A stretch of DNA of 64,000 nucleotides from Puniceicoccus vermicola (lineage in GTDB: Bacteria; Verrucomicrobiota; Verrucomicrobiia; Opitutales; Puniceicoccaceae). Position 1 is the stretch's first letter; each line of letters starts with the position of its first letter. The position numbers were made by a program, and so were the translations under genes. The stretch lies in contig NZ_JACHVA010000134.1 in the NCBI RefSeq assembly GCF_014230055.1, forward strand, positions 23,295-87,294, in the 5' to 3' direction. Below are positions 18,396-27,215 of the stretch, one piece after another. The notes under the pieces are model-generated. The model was given only the letters and a program-made list of their open reading frames with translations, did no database searches and was not told the DNA's origin.

Positions 18396-18551
18396 TGGCT
18401 GCGTGGACTGGAGGAGACGCCTACGGAATTTGGAGAAAGCGGACGCCGAGTCTGCTATTTGAGGAGGCAATTCTTCCCGATACGACCGTCTCTTGTTTCA
18501 ATGTCACCGATGAGCGCGGTCTTGTCGTCAGCAGCATTCTTTGTAGATCCC
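18396..18551 (+). pseudogene. Fragment of the esterase gene (3' end only)
   Basis: The sequence matches the last ~150 bp of the esterase at 14352-15593, including an almost identical block coding for FNVTDERGLVVSS. Upstream similarity fades, and no start, signal peptide or catalytic motif remains. It lies immediately before the intact flavoprotein gene, in the same relative order as the esterase and the flavoprotein fragment at the left copy. About 220 bp between the AraC stop and this fragment (18176-18395) contain nothing I recognise. Confidence 0.7.
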
Positions 18552-18900
18552 TAAATCTGGCTTTTCACGTTTATTCGGCCATTGTCAGTCCGGCGATTCT
18601 GCCGGTGGTCCAGGCTCCCTGAAAGTTGAAGCCGCCGGTGATACCGTCGTAGTCGATACATTCTCCGGCGAAGTGGAGGTGGGGGATGATTTTGCTCTCC
18701 ATGGTGCGCCAGTCGATTTCTTTGCGGCGGACGCCGCCGCAGGTGACGAACTCTTCCTTGTTAGTGGTCTTTCCGGTGATGGGAAAGAGGGCGCCGGAGA
18801 GTTCCTGGGCGAGGTTCTGGAGGGCGGCTTTGGGGGCTTGCGACCATTGGCTTTGCAAATCCAGTCCGGCGGCCTCGGCTAGCTTTTCCCAAAGGCGTTG
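18485..18900. repeat. Right copy of the degenerate direct repeat flanking GH4-AraC
   Basis: Partner of 15524-15868. It carries the esterase 3' fragment followed by the 3' end of the intact flavoprotein gene. The retained order of both pieces on both sides points to one duplicated or recombined segment rather than two independent events. Confidence 0.8.
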
Positions 18901-19803
18901 GGGCAGGGCGACGAGAGGGGCGTTTTTGATTTTTTTCTTCCCGGCGGTCTGCGACCCGGAGCGAAGAGACTGTAAAAACTTCTCGCGGTTGGTTTCGCCC
19001 GTCCATGCAACTTCGATGGGGAAGTGGTATTGGGCTTCGTGGGCGGTCCGGGCTTCCCAGGCCGATAGGCGGAGGATGGCGGGGCCACTGAGGCCGCGGT
19101 GGGTGATGAGAAGGGGGCCGTTTTGCCAGCGTTTGGATCCTTGGATGCGGACGGCGGCGTTGGGAACAGAGATTCCGGCGAGGCCGCTGATCCGCTTGTC
19201 GGAAACGTTGAGGGCGAAGAGGCTGGGTACGAGGGGTTCGATGGTGTGGCCGAGGCGTTCCAGGGTCTGGGGGAGGGAGGAGCCTTTGAGGCTGCCAGCA
19301 GCGAGGCAAACTCGGTCAAAAACCTCGGAGGATCCGTCGTTAAACTCGAGGGCGATGCCGTCCTCCCGAGGATGGAGGTCCTGGACTCCGACTCCGGGGG
19401 CCAGAGTGACTCTGGCGGCATGGGCGGCGGCGGTGAGGGTGTCGATAACGGTTTGGGAATTGTCGGTCGTCGGGAACATTCTCCCGTCCTCTTCGGCTTT
19501 GAGTTTCATTCCGCGCTCCTCAAACCAGCGAATGGTGTCCGTGGCCTGCCAGCGATGGAAGGCGGCCTTCAGCTCGCGGCCTCCGCGAGGGTAGCGGGTG
19601 GAGAACTCGGCCGGGTCGAAGCAATGATGGGTAACGTTACATCGCCCTCCGCCGGAGATCTTCACTTTGGTCAGGAAGCGCCTTCCCTTTTCGTAGAGAA
19701 TGACCCGGGCCGCAGGGTTCGCCTCGGCGGCGGTAACGGCGGCATAGAATCCGGCGGCTCCCCCGCCAATGACGGCGAGGGATGTGGATGGAGTTCCGGT
19801 CAC
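18571..19803 (-). CDS. NAD(P)/FAD-dependent oxidoreductase, BaiN/YhiN (HI0933) family
   Basis: A 410-residue flavoprotein. The N-terminal FAD-binding dinucleotide motif reads VIGGGAAGFYAAVTAAE, followed by the family signature KVKISGGGRCNVTHH. The C-terminal part has [19 protein letters not shown], which closes the FAD site. The length is normal for the family, whose members are soluble flavoproteins of poorly known function. It follows the sensor kinase with a 12-bp gap on the same strand, so the two may be co-transcribed. A truncated duplicate of its 3' end lies at 15598-15868. Confidence 0.9.
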   Translation of the reverse strand: MTGTPSTSLAVIGGGAAGFYAAVTAAEANPAARVILYEKGRRFLTKVKISGGGRCNVTHHCFDPAEFSTRYPRGGRELKAAFHRWQATDTIRWFEERGMKLKAEEDGRMFPTTDNSQTVIDTLTAAAHAARVTLAPGVGVQDLHPREDGIALEFNDGSSEVFDRVCLAAGSLKGSSLPQTLERLGHTIEPLVPSLFALNVSDKRISGLAGISVPNAAVRIQGSKRWQNGPLLITHRGLSGPAILRLSAWEARTAHEAQYHFPIEVAWTGETNREKFLQSLRSGSQTAGKKKIKNAPLVALPQRLWEKLAEAAGLDLQSQWSQAPKAALQNLAQELSGALFPITGKTTNKEEFVTCGGVRRKEIDWRTMESKIIPHLHFAGECIDYDGITGGFNFQGAWTTGRIAGLTMAE

Positions 19804-19815
19804 GAAGAAATGCCT

Positions 19816-21027
19816 CTAGTAGGATCCAGAGGTTTCGGCTGTTCTTTCTTCCCGCGGTTCCTCATGGGTCTCGATATGGATCGCCAAGGTTGCGCGAATC
19901 CGGAGGCGGCGATCACTATCCAGTCGGAATAAAAGTTTGCCGTCGAGAGAATCGAGAAGGCTGGAAACGACAGAAAGCCCCAGTCCCATTTCGAGGAATC
20001 GCGGTTCCTCGACCCAGACGTCGGTCTCCGAGTCGACGGCTTCTAGATCATCTGCGACTTCGTTTTCGATCTCAAAGACCCATTGGTTTTCTTTCTCCTC
20101 AGAAGAATACCATTCAAGGGTGACCGGAGCGTCCCCTCCGTGGCTGAATGCATTGTCGATGAGATTGGAAATGATTCGTTCGAGAGCGAGCCGGTGGAGG
20201 TGGAGGGCTAGTTTTTCAGTTCTTTTCCATTTGATTCGGGATTCCGGATCTCCGAAAGCCAGGGCACAACGCCAACCGATCGTGCGAATCACTTCCTCGG
20301 CATCGACCTTCTCGGGTTTGCCGGGAGGGCGGTTGATGCTGAGGATGCTCAGGTCATCCAAAATTTGCTGGTTATAGATGAGGCCCCGTGACAGCGCTTG
20401 AAGGAGTGCTTTCGGGTCAGACCCATTTCCGTTATTGTTGAGAGCATGCTCAGCGAGGCGAACCAGCACGTCGTTGCTTCCTTTTAGGTCGTGTGCCGAG
20501 GCGCAGACAACCTTCAGGTTTTCCTGCAGGCGATCGCCGAGCGAGTCGATCCGCCGCCGCAACTGAATTTCTCGCCGCTGATGCATCTGATCCTCCCGGC
20601 GAAGGTAAGTGTAGGCACTCTCGACGACGCAGTGGTTGAAGAAGAGTGAGATGATGCGATTGATCTCATGGACCGCGACAGGGGTAAAGGTTTCCTCTTC
20701 GCAAGAGCCAATGCACTCGCCGACTCGATCAGAAAGGATTTCTTCGAGGAGGTTGAGATCGAGAATGGCTTCGGCGAGATCAAACCCCTGCTGCAGGCGG
20801 GTTTTGCCATGGGCCTTGCCGTCTCCGTTTTTGTTGGCGGTCTCCAACGCCAGGGCCTCGACGACCTGATCGAAAATTTTGGGAATATGATCCATCCACG
20901 CCTTGCGGGACTGGAGTGTTACCCCCTCGCGGGAGGCGTTTACCTGTCGACGATCCAGCCATTCCTGCAGGATCTCGCTCCGCTGGCCTTTCAGCTCGGA
21001 TACGATTTCAGAGGTGTCTCGGTTCAT
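19816..21027 (-). CDS. Soluble sensor histidine kinase
   Basis: A 403-residue cytoplasmic kinase without membrane segments. The first ~150 residues are helical and resemble RsbRD-like sensory domains (ILQEWLDRR, then a long helical region). The likely phospho-acceptor is His179 in ASAHDLKGS. The ATPase domain shows the N box LIDNAFSHGG and a G box around MGLGLSVVSSLLDSLDGKL. There is no response regulator next to it; the nearest is the orphan LuxR-type regulator at 24232-24876, beyond the stress operon. Pairing with that regulator and control of the operon is a hypothesis. Confidence 0.8.
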   Translation of the reverse strand: MNRDTSEIVSELKGQRSEILQEWLDRRQVNASREGVTLQSRKAWMDHIPKIFDQVVEALALETANKNGDGKAHGKTRLQQGFDLAEAILDLNLLEEILSDRVGECIGSCEEETFTPVAVHEINRIISLFFNHCVVESAYTYLRREDQMHQRREIQLRRRIDSLGDRLQENLKVVCASAHDLKGSNDVLVRLAEHALNNNGNGSDPKALLQALSRGLIYNQQILDDLSILSINRPPGKPEKVDAEEVIRTIGWRCALAFGDPESRIKWKRTEKLALHLHRLALERIISNLIDNAFSHGGDAPVTLEWYSSEEKENQWVFEIENEVADDLEAVDSETDVWVEEPRFLEMGLGLSVVSSLLDSLDGKLLFRLDSDRRLRIRATLAIHIETHEEPREERTAETSGSY

Positions 21028-21180
21028 GATAAATTCAGAGAAAAAGCGACAACGTGAGGTTGCGATTAGGAAATATGAGGATGGTGCGAATCACTGTCCA
21101 TTCCGATTCGTCAAAATGAGAATCATTTGCGGCCCGAGCCGTAATTAGGGTGAGTCTAGCAGGGGTGCGAGAGTTGGAAA

Positions 21181-21212
21181 TAAAAAAGAGGCACCCGCTA
21201 AGCGGATGCCTC
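21181..21212 (-). terminator. Rho-independent terminator after csbD
   Basis: GAGGCACCCGCT at 21188-21199 pairs with AGCGGATGCCTC at 21201-21212. On the minus strand the hairpin is followed by a run of T. It closes the stress operon that begins at 23214. Confidence 0.85.
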
Positions 21213-21241
21213 TCAAAGACTTGTTAAAGTCGCGGAAACGA

Positions 21242-21448
21242 TTAGTTGGTATCGTGCTCGCTGAACCATTCGTCGACTTGCTTTTCAGCTTCGTCGCGGG
21301 CCAGTCCGTATTTTTCCTGAACAGTTCCGATCAGACGCTCTTTTTCGCCGTCGATCTGTTGCAGTTCATCGTCGGTCAGTTTGCCCCATTTTTTTTGGGC
21401 ACTGCCTGACATTTGTTTCCATTTTCCTTTTAAAACATCAGTATTCAT
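21242..21448 (-). CDS. CsbD-family stress protein
   Basis: A 68-residue hydrophilic protein with the CsbD pattern: LKGKWKQMSGSAQKKWGKLT followed by DGEKERLIGTVQEKYG. CsbD proteins are induced by general stress in many bacteria; the molecular role is unknown. It is the last gene of the minus-strand operon and is followed by a strong terminator. Confidence 0.9.
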   Translation of the reverse strand: MNTDVLKGKWKQMSGSAQKKWGKLTDDELQQIDGEKERLIGTVQEKYGLARDEAEKQVDEWFSEHDTN

Positions 21449-21492
21449 TGTGATTCCTTGGTTGTTTCGTTGATCGCTTTAGAAGCGGGGGC

Positions 21493-21954
21493 TCAGGAAG
21501 CCTCTTCCGCTTCGGCCTTGAGCTCGTCATAGGCCTCTACGAGACTGTCCCATGCTTTCTCAACCCCGTCTTTGGTGGCGTCCCAAGCGTCAGCCGAAGC
21601 ATCGCCTGCTTTTTTGAGCTGATCTTCGAAGGCCTCACCTGCGTCTTTAAACTCGGCGACGGTCTCGTCGGATACGTTGTCAGATTCGTTTTCCAATTCG
21701 TCAGCTTTGGCTTCCAACTCATCGTAGCTGTTCTGCATCGCGTCGACGAATTGTTCCTTCTTTTCGACGGTGTAGTCGGCGACGTTATCCCAAGCGTTGG
21801 CGATGGCGTCGCCCGTTTTCTCAGCTGTATCCGAGATGGCGTCCTTGGTATTTTCGTAAGCGTCTTGCGCCTTTTCCTGACTTTTTTCGGTGCAGCCGAA
21901 AAGCAGGGCGCCCGAGAGGGCGAGGAGGAGAATTTTGATCTTATTGTTAATCAT
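21493..21954 (-). CDS. Lipoprotein with helical LEA/YtxH-like repeats
   Basis: A 153-residue protein starting at ATG 21954 (MINNKIKILLL). An upstream in-frame extension lacks sense as a signal. The lipobox LLFGC puts the lipidated Cys near residue 21. The remainder is acidic, Ala/Lys/Asp-rich and built of imperfect 11-residue helical repeats (DAYENTKDAI, DAWDATKDGVEKAWD). This is typical of late-embryogenesis-like or apolipoprotein-like coiled segments. Anchoring in the membrane and a protective role under stress are inferred from composition and operon neighbours. Confidence 0.8.
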   Translation of the reverse strand: MINNKIKILLLALSGALLFGCTEKSQEKAQDAYENTKDAISDTAEKTGDAIANAWDNVADYTVEKKEQFVDAMQNSYDELEAKADELENESDNVSDETVAEFKDAGEAFEDQLKKAGDASADAWDATKDGVEKAWDSLVEAYDELKAEAEEAS

Positions 21955-22012
21955 AAAATAGATGTGGGTTTTGGTTGGGTGATGCGGAGGGCATATTTGC
22001 CCTGAGATCACC

Positions 22013-22189
22013 TTACACTTTCGGCGATCCGCCTTTAACGGCTCGTGCGATGAGCGAAATTACGAGGAGGATGAGGAAGATGAAGAAGAGAATCTTGGCG
22101 ATTCCCGCTGCGGCACCGGCGACTCCGGAGAATCCGAGACCTCCAGCTACAAGTGCGAGTACGAGAAAAATGAGTGTCCAGCCTAACAT
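22013..22189 (-). CDS. Small DUF1328/YtjA-like membrane protein
   Basis: Translation of the minus strand gives 58 residues beginning [20 protein letters not shown] and ending in [11 protein letters not shown]. Two hydrophobic helices are separated by a Gly/Ala-rich turn ([13 protein letters not shown]), as in the YtjA/DUF1328 family of small inner-membrane proteins. It lies 11 bp after the upstream operon gene, with the same strand and spacing as its neighbours. Confidence 0.85.
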   Translation of the reverse strand: MLGWTLIFLVLALVAGGLGFSGVAGAAAGIAKILFFIFLILLVISLIARAVKGGSPKV

Positions 22190-22200
22190 TGGTATGTCCT

Positions 22201-22497
22201 TTATTTTGAGTTTACTGAGTGGTTATTGTTCTTCCGACCGGAACGTCCGATCAACATGGGAAGAAAAAGTGAAAATACGAAAGAGCCAGCGATGGCCGAG
22301 TAGAGGTTTTTGCGACCGAGATTTCTCCCGGAGCCTTTCAATCGGCTGCCGAAGCTCTTCGCCATCCCGGCGACAGCCGCCAGTCCCATGACTTTTGCTA
22401 TAAGGGGCTCGGTGCGCACGACGGTTTCCAAGCGGGCGATGCCGCTCTCTTCCGCCATTTTCAAAATCTTTAGTTCTTGAACGCGGATTCGAGACAT
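22201..22497 (-). CDS. Hypothetical membrane-associated protein in stress operon
   Basis: A 98-residue basic protein with one or two hydrophobic stretches ([18 protein letters not shown] and [17 protein letters not shown]) and a basic tail. It overlaps the preceding DUF1469 gene by 28 bp, which suggests coupling. The position corresponds to that of the small third gene of yqjD-yqjE-like operons, but I see no clear similarity. Function unknown. Confidence 0.65.
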   Translation of the reverse strand: MSRIRVQELKILKMAEESGIARLETVVRTEPLIAKVMGLAAVAGMAKSFGSRLKGSGRNLGRKNLYSAIAGSFVFSLFLPMLIGRSGRKNNNHSVNSK

Positions 22498-22826
22498 TCT
22501 TTGTCCTTTTTGAATTCAGATTTAGTGACGGCGAACGGTGGAAGGCGCCCCGAAGACATTCGGATTGCCAGGAGTACCAGTATCACCACCAGGAGGAAGC
22601 AGGAGCCTGCGACGATCGAGAGGAACCAGATTCGGGAAGGACCCTCGGTGAGAGCGATCCCCAGTGCCAAAAGCGAAGCGAGGCAGAGCTGAGCGAGCAC
22701 AAAGGCCACCGCGAAGATGCTTACGACCCTCACCGTCCGCATCTTCACCAGACGAACTTCTTCGAGGAAGATGTCGAGCCGGAGGGATACGAGACGGCTG
22801 AAGCTTTTGAGCAGCTTGGGATTCAT
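22470..22826 (-). CDS. DUF1469 / YqjE-like (phage holin-III fold) membrane protein
   Basis: A 118-residue protein with an amphipathic N-terminal helix and two strong transmembrane segments (VVSIFAVAFVLAQLCLASLL and IWFLSIVAGSCFLLVVILVL). This is the layout of the YqjE/DUF1469 family. It follows the DUF883 gene by 58 bp, matching the yqjD-yqjE order known from proteobacteria, where these proteins are linked to stress and ribosome/membrane association. Confidence 0.75.
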   Translation of the reverse strand: MNPKLLKSFSRLVSLRLDIFLEEVRLVKMRTVRVVSIFAVAFVLAQLCLASLLALGIALTEGPSRIWFLSIVAGSCFLLVVILVLLAIRMSSGRLPPFAVTKSEFKKDKECLESAFKN

Positions 22827-22884
22827 AGAAGAATCGGGTTACGGGTGTAGTGGGAGCGCGGTTCTGACGCGCTTCCCCTACAAA

Positions 22885-23214
22885 TTAGTCTCCTTTGCGG
22901 AGGATAAGGCTGAGGACGAATCCGCCGAGAGCTGCGATTCCGATGGACTTCCAAGGGTTTGCACGAACGAGTTCGTCAACACCTTGTGAGTATTCGATCG
23001 TTTTGTCTTTCGCTGCTTCACCGTGTACCTTCAACCTGTCGACTCCTTCGCTCAGAGCGGCGCGGGCGGCTTGAACTTTTTCGTCGATCGCTTCGCCGGA
23101 AGCAGTCTTTGCTTCTTTGGCTAGATCCTGGGCGTCTGCGATTAGTTTTTGAAGGTCATCGACCAGCTGTTCGCGACTTTCAGAGAGTTGTGATTTTGCT
23201 GCGGTCTTACTCAT
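22885..23214 (-). CDS. DUF883 family protein (ElaB/YqjD-like)
   Basis: A 109-residue protein with a long helical N-terminal part (ESREQLVDDLQKLIADAQDL) and a C-terminal anchor VRANPWKSIGIAALGGFVLS ending in RKGD. The NPWKS-G-AA-GG anchor is the hallmark of ElaB/YqjD/DUF883 proteins. These are inner-membrane, ribosome-associated proteins made in stationary phase in E. coli. It is the first gene of the minus-strand stress operon. The 153 bp upstream, shared with the divergent DUF502 gene, should hold its promoter. Confidence 0.9.
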   Translation of the reverse strand: MSKTAAKSQLSESREQLVDDLQKLIADAQDLAKEAKTASGEAIDEKVQAARAALSEGVDRLKVHGEAAKDKTIEYSQGVDELVRANPWKSIGIAALGGFVLSLILRKGD

Positions 23215-23367
23215 AGTTGTATTGGTTTGAGAATTTTACCTTCGTAGGTTTTTCGTAACTGTTTAAATCGTAGCATGGGTTAATTGTATCCCAAGAATCA
23301 AGCCCTCCTACTTTCGAATGACGAAGGTTCGCTTTACCAAAGTCTAGTAATTAGAAGGATCTAGCTC

Positions 23368-24045
23368 ATGAGTTTTGAGGGAGGATCGAAGTTGTTTAGA
23401 AATGCGGTTGTGACTGCAGGGAAAGGCGTAGGGACGCTACTGCCCCTGCTGGTTACCCTGTATGTCGTTTTTCTTCTCGGCTCGCTGCTTGAGAGCTATT
23501 TCGGAGGTGTATTGAGGTCGGTCATGGCAGATGACGCTTATATACCAGGTCTTGGATTCCTGTTTGGCCTCTTTTTCCTGATTTTTCTGGGTTTTTTGAT
23601 TCAGATCACGCTACTCCAATCCTTCCTTCAGTTCTTCGAAGGACTCATTACGAGAGTGCCCTTGCTGAAGTCGGTGTATGGTTCAATTCGGGACTTTACG
23701 GAGTATTTTCAATCCCGTTCCAAATCGAAGTCGAGTAGTGTTGTGCTTTTTCAGCCGGTAGAGTCTGAGCCTGCTCGCTTGGTGGGATTCCGGATGAGTG
23801 AAAACGTTGACTCGCACATCCACTCCGGTGACGAGGGAGAATGGTGCTCAGTCTACTTGCCAATGAGTTACCAAGTGGGAGGTTTTACGGTCATCGTTCC
23901 CGCAAGCCGCTTAATTGAACTCGATTGGTCTTTTGAGGAAGCGATGCGATATGTCATTACGGCGGGGGTGAAGAGTCCAAAGAGGGAAAAACCTCAGGAT
24001 GTGACCCCAGTTGCGAAAGCCGAAGAGCCAGAGGCGATTCACTGA
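23368..24045 (+). CDS. DUF502 family inner-membrane protein
   Basis: A 225-residue protein with two N-terminal transmembrane helices (TLLPLLVTLYVVFLLGSLLE and FLFGLFFLIFLGFLIQITLL). The conserved segment PLLKSVYGSIRDFTEYF and a beta-rich soluble domain ending in RYVITAGVKSP follow. These features match the DUF502 family, whose function is not established. It is divergent from the stress operon. The following 186 bp (24046-24231) hold no gene I can support. Confidence 0.9.
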   Translation: MSFEGGSKLFRNAVVTAGKGVGTLLPLLVTLYVVFLLGSLLESYFGGVLRSVMADDAYIPGLGFLFGLFFLIFLGFLIQITLLQSFLQFFEGLITRVPLLKSVYGSIRDFTEYFQSRSKSKSSSVVLFQPVESEPARLVGFRMSENVDSHIHSGDEGEWCSVYLPMSYQVGGFTVIVPASRLIELDWSFEEAMRYVITAGVKSPKREKPQDVTPVAKAEEPEAIH

Positions 24046-24231
24046 TATTCTTGGAAGGGAACGGCTTGCTGAACCTTGTTCTGGGCGACTGTTCTCGATG
24101 TTGAAAAGTACTGTGCCGCGGTCTTCGCGTGGGCTGTCAATTACGCGGGAAGAGGATCGATCCGCCTTTTTTTTGGATGGACCCCACAAGTTTCCTTCGA
24201 TTTAGAAAGTAGTATATCATTACTGAACTGA

Positions 24232-24876
24232 ATGGGGAAAACCAACGATATTTCGATCGGCATCATTGACGATCATCCTGCTGCTGTTTTCGGTCTTTCT
24301 GCCTTTTTTGAGGCCGGTAGAGGCCTGAAGGTTAATTGGACGGTTTCGGAAATTGCCAATTTGGATGTAAAGTTGGAGGAGAAGCCCGTGGACGTTCTGA
24401 TTGCCGATTTCAAGATTGGGGAGAGTCGTATTCTCCATTGGATCCCCAAGGAGTCCGGGCCGAAGGTGGTGATCTACTCGGGGTTTTACCTCGAAGAGAA
24501 TGTGCGGAACGCATTTGGGGCCGGAGTAATGGCTTGGATTCGCAAATCCGATCCTCTGGCGGATTTGGAGCGTGCGGTCCGGAATGCGGCAGAAGGCCGT
24601 AAGACGATTCACGCGACCGACGAACAGTTTTTCAAACGAGACCGATTTGTTGATATCTCTGATCGTGAGCGCGAAGTGCTGCAGCATATTTATCAGGGGC
24701 GATCAAACGAAGAGATCGCTAGCCTTCTCAAGATGCAGGTGACGACGGTCAAAACCCACGTTTCGCATTTATTTAACAAACTGGACGCCTCAAGTCGGAA
24801 CGAGGCAGTTCATAATGCGATTGCCAGAGGCCTGCTCTCGACCCCCGACTCGACTCCTCCTTCGGCGACCTCGTAA
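24232..24876 (+). CDS. LuxR/NarL-type response regulator
   Basis: A 214-residue two-domain regulator. The receiver domain has the acidic pair IIDDH near residue 12-14 and the phospho-acceptor Asp59 in LIADFKIG. The C-terminal LuxR helix-turn-helix reads ISDREREVLQHIYQGRSNEE and then LKMQVTTVKTHVSHLFNKL. No kinase is adjacent; the soluble kinase at 19816-21027 is the nearest candidate partner. Confidence 0.9.
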   Translation: MGKTNDISIGIIDDHPAAVFGLSAFFEAGRGLKVNWTVSEIANLDVKLEEKPVDVLIADFKIGESRILHWIPKESGPKVVIYSGFYLEENVRNAFGAGVMAWIRKSDPLADLERAVRNAAEGRKTIHATDEQFFKRDRFVDISDREREVLQHIYQGRSNEEIASLLKMQVTTVKTHVSHLFNKLDASSRNEAVHNAIARGLLSTPDSTPPSATS

Positions 24877-24964
24877 GCTTGGATTTGCGAAGGATTGGTG
24901 GCTCTACTCCGGTGGGTGCGGCCGCTCTATTGTATTCGCTTGTGGGGCAAGGTTACTCGGATTC

Positions 24965-25684
24965 CTACGGTTCATCGTCTTCGGACGATTTTTTCAAAGC
25001 CGCTCGGGTCTTGGTCGTCACCCTGGCGCTGACAAAGATAAAGACTCCGATCCCAACCCCGAAGAGGATCCACTGCCAGATTCCCAGCTCGCCATCCCCG
25101 AATGCGGATCGTGCGAGAGATCCCGCATAGACCATCAGGATGGCACCGGGCACCATGCCGATGACGCTCGCGATGGTGAAAGGAATCGTCTTGAGAGAGA
25201 GGGTTCCAAAGAAAAAATTGGCGAGTGTGAACTGCAGGAATGGCGTCATCCGCAAAAGGGCAACGATGGTTACGCCGTCATCCTTGACCGAGGATTGAAT
25301 CGCCTGAAACCAACGGTTTTGTGCGAAGGAGAGGTGCTGAATGCGATTCCATATCTGGCCTCCTAGTAGGAAGCCGATCAGAGAGCCCGCTGCGAGAACG
25401 CCCAAGGCTAAGCCAAAGCCAATGGGGAAACCGAAGAGGAGCCCCGCGGAAAAGATAATGGGGGAAATCGGACAGAAAACGACGGAGAGAACCGTTCCGA
25501 TCAGGAAATACCAAAGCATGCCCCAACGCCCCGAATCGGATATCCATTCCTGGACGTCCTCACGGACTTCTCCAAGAGGGAGTTGGTAGAGGAGGATGAT
25601 CAGCCCGGCAATCGCCAGAATGATGATGCCGTATACGATCGTTTTCTTTGCGCTGATCTTCATGGGAAAAGGCAACCGCTCCAT
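24965..25684 (-). CDS. TVP38/TMEM64 (VTT/DedA-like) membrane protein
   Basis: About 239 residues with several transmembrane helices. The family core is visible as FCPISPIIFSAGLLFGFPIG, LRMTPFLQFTLANFFFG and ASVIGMVPGAILMVYAGSLA. These proteins are thought to act as lipid scramblases or in membrane homeostasis. The start is uncertain: ATG 25684 is chosen, ATG 25663 is also possible, and an opening further upstream would run into the divergent gene region. Head-to-head with the phospholipase D-like gene. Confidence 0.85.
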   Translation of the reverse strand: MERLPFPMKISAKKTIVYGIIILAIAGLIILLYQLPLGEVREDVQEWISDSGRWGMLWYFLIGTVLSVVFCPISPIIFSAGLLFGFPIGFGLALGVLAAGSLIGFLLGGQIWNRIQHLSFAQNRWFQAIQSSVKDDGVTIVALLRMTPFLQFTLANFFFGTLSLKTIPFTIASVIGMVPGAILMVYAGSLARSAFGDGELGIWQWILFGVGIGVFIFVSARVTTKTRAALKKSSEDDEP

Positions 25685-25902
25685 CGGGAGCGATCGGCGT
25701 TCGTCGAGAGAGAGAGTTTCACCTCCCGAACGGATGGGCGTCAATGATGGGAAACCGATGGTCTTGTGTAAAGAGATCGTCCTAAAGTCGGATAATGATC
25801 TACCCCAAAACGGCCCTGAAGACCGATTTGCCACTTGGGTTATCAGTCTTTTCGGACTCGAATAGAAACGGTTGCGATCAACTCACTGAAACTTTTATTG
25901 CT

Positions 25903-27090
25903 ATGACTCAAGCTGAACCGACACATTCATCTTCGGATGGGATAGCCAATCATCGCTGTTATCTGGAGAAGCTCCTCGGGATTCCTTCCACCGAGGGAAA
26001 CGATCTAACATTTTTGCGGAATGGCTGCGAGATCTTTCCGGCGATGCTGCAGGATATTGAGGAGGCGAAGCATAGTATCGAGTTTTTGACTTTCGTTTAT
26101 TGGAAGGGAGATATCGCTACGGAGTTTGCCACCACCTTGGGTAAGAAGGCCAAACAGGGACTGGTTGTTCGAGTGCTTTTGGATTCCTTTGGAGCCTCTT
26201 CAATGGACGACGGATTAGTGGAGACGATGATCGAAGAGGGGGTGGATGTCCGGTGGTTTCGGCCCTTTTCTTCGATGAAAATTTGGCGCTACGATAACCG
26301 TACGCACCGCAAGGTTCTGGTTTGCGACAATCGGGTGGCCTACACCGGAGGAGTGGGGATTGCCAAGGAGTGGGAGGGGAATGCCCGTAACCCGGACGAA
26401 TGGCGCGAAACCCATGTCCGTGTCGAAGGCCCGGCCGTGGATGGACTCATCGGTTCCTTTTGGGATAACTGGATCGAAGCGGCTCCTGGAGATTTTCCGA
26501 AATTCGATACGAATGGAGACGATCAACCGCAGAAAGGTGAGGATCAGATTCTTGTTCTACGCTCGATCTCACGGGATACGGGGAGCGATGTCGCCAACAT
26601 GATGCGGGGAATCATTGGGCAGGCGCGAAAAACTCTCTGGATCGCGACGCCGTACTTCGTCATCGACGAGCCGATGGTGGATCTGCTCTGTGAAAAGGCG
26701 AAGGAAGGGGTTGAAGTGAAGATCCTTCTTCCCGGGCCGCATTTGGATCGCCGCTTCGAGTGGTATGCCGCCGCTAAGACCTTTGAGAGCCTTCTCGAAG
26801 GTGGGGTGGAAATCCACCGCTATGATCAGACGATGATGCACCAGAAGTTGATGCTGGTCGACGGGGAGACCAGCATTATTGGTTCGGCGAACTTTAATCA
26901 GCGCTCGCAGCGACGAGATGCCGAAATCGTTATCGCAGTATTTTCGAAGTCGCGACACGAGGAACTAAAGGGACATTTTGAAGAGGATCTGAAGCACGCC
27001 CATCAGGAAAATGAGGGGAGCTGGGCGCATCGACCTTGGTGGAAGCGAATCACGGAACGATTCGTGCGCGCGTTTAAGAGTCAGCTATAG
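25903..27090 (+). CDS. Phospholipase D-type cardiolipin synthase
   Basis: A 395-residue enzyme with two HKD motifs: HRKVLVCDNRVAYTGG in the first half and HQKLMLVDGETSIIGSANFN in the second. Cardiolipin synthases of this type condense phosphatidylglycerol. There is no N-terminal membrane helix pair, so it resembles ClsB-like forms. ATG 25903 is preferred over an upstream in-frame ATG at 25795, which would overlap the divergent promoter region. An exact lipid substrate cannot be read from the motifs alone. Confidence 0.85.
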   Translation: MTQAEPTHSSSDGIANHRCYLEKLLGIPSTEGNDLTFLRNGCEIFPAMLQDIEEAKHSIEFLTFVYWKGDIATEFATTLGKKAKQGLVVRVLLDSFGASSMDDGLVETMIEEGVDVRWFRPFSSMKIWRYDNRTHRKVLVCDNRVAYTGGVGIAKEWEGNARNPDEWRETHVRVEGPAVDGLIGSFWDNWIEAAPGDFPKFDTNGDDQPQKGEDQILVLRSISRDTGSDVANMMRGIIGQARKTLWIATPYFVIDEPMVDLLCEKAKEGVEVKILLPGPHLDRRFEWYAAAKTFESLLEGGVEIHRYDQTMMHQKLMLVDGETSIIGSANFNQRSQRRDAEIVIAVFSKSRHEELKGHFEEDLKHAHQENEGSWAHRPWWKRITERFVRAFKSQL

Positions 27091-27215
27091 ATTGGTTTTT
27101 ACCCGTGGGAGGGTTATTCGCACTTAGCGGGACGCTTGTCACGTAATGGTTTGAGCGGAACAGGTTGGAGAGGATTTCTCCTTGGGCCTGTAGGATGCAT
27201 TTCCAATCCTGCGCA

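Noticed and set aside
19099..19932. Long plus-strand frame opposite the flavoprotein gene
   Set aside because: Shadow of the well-supported flavoprotein; Gly/Val-rich composition without motifs.
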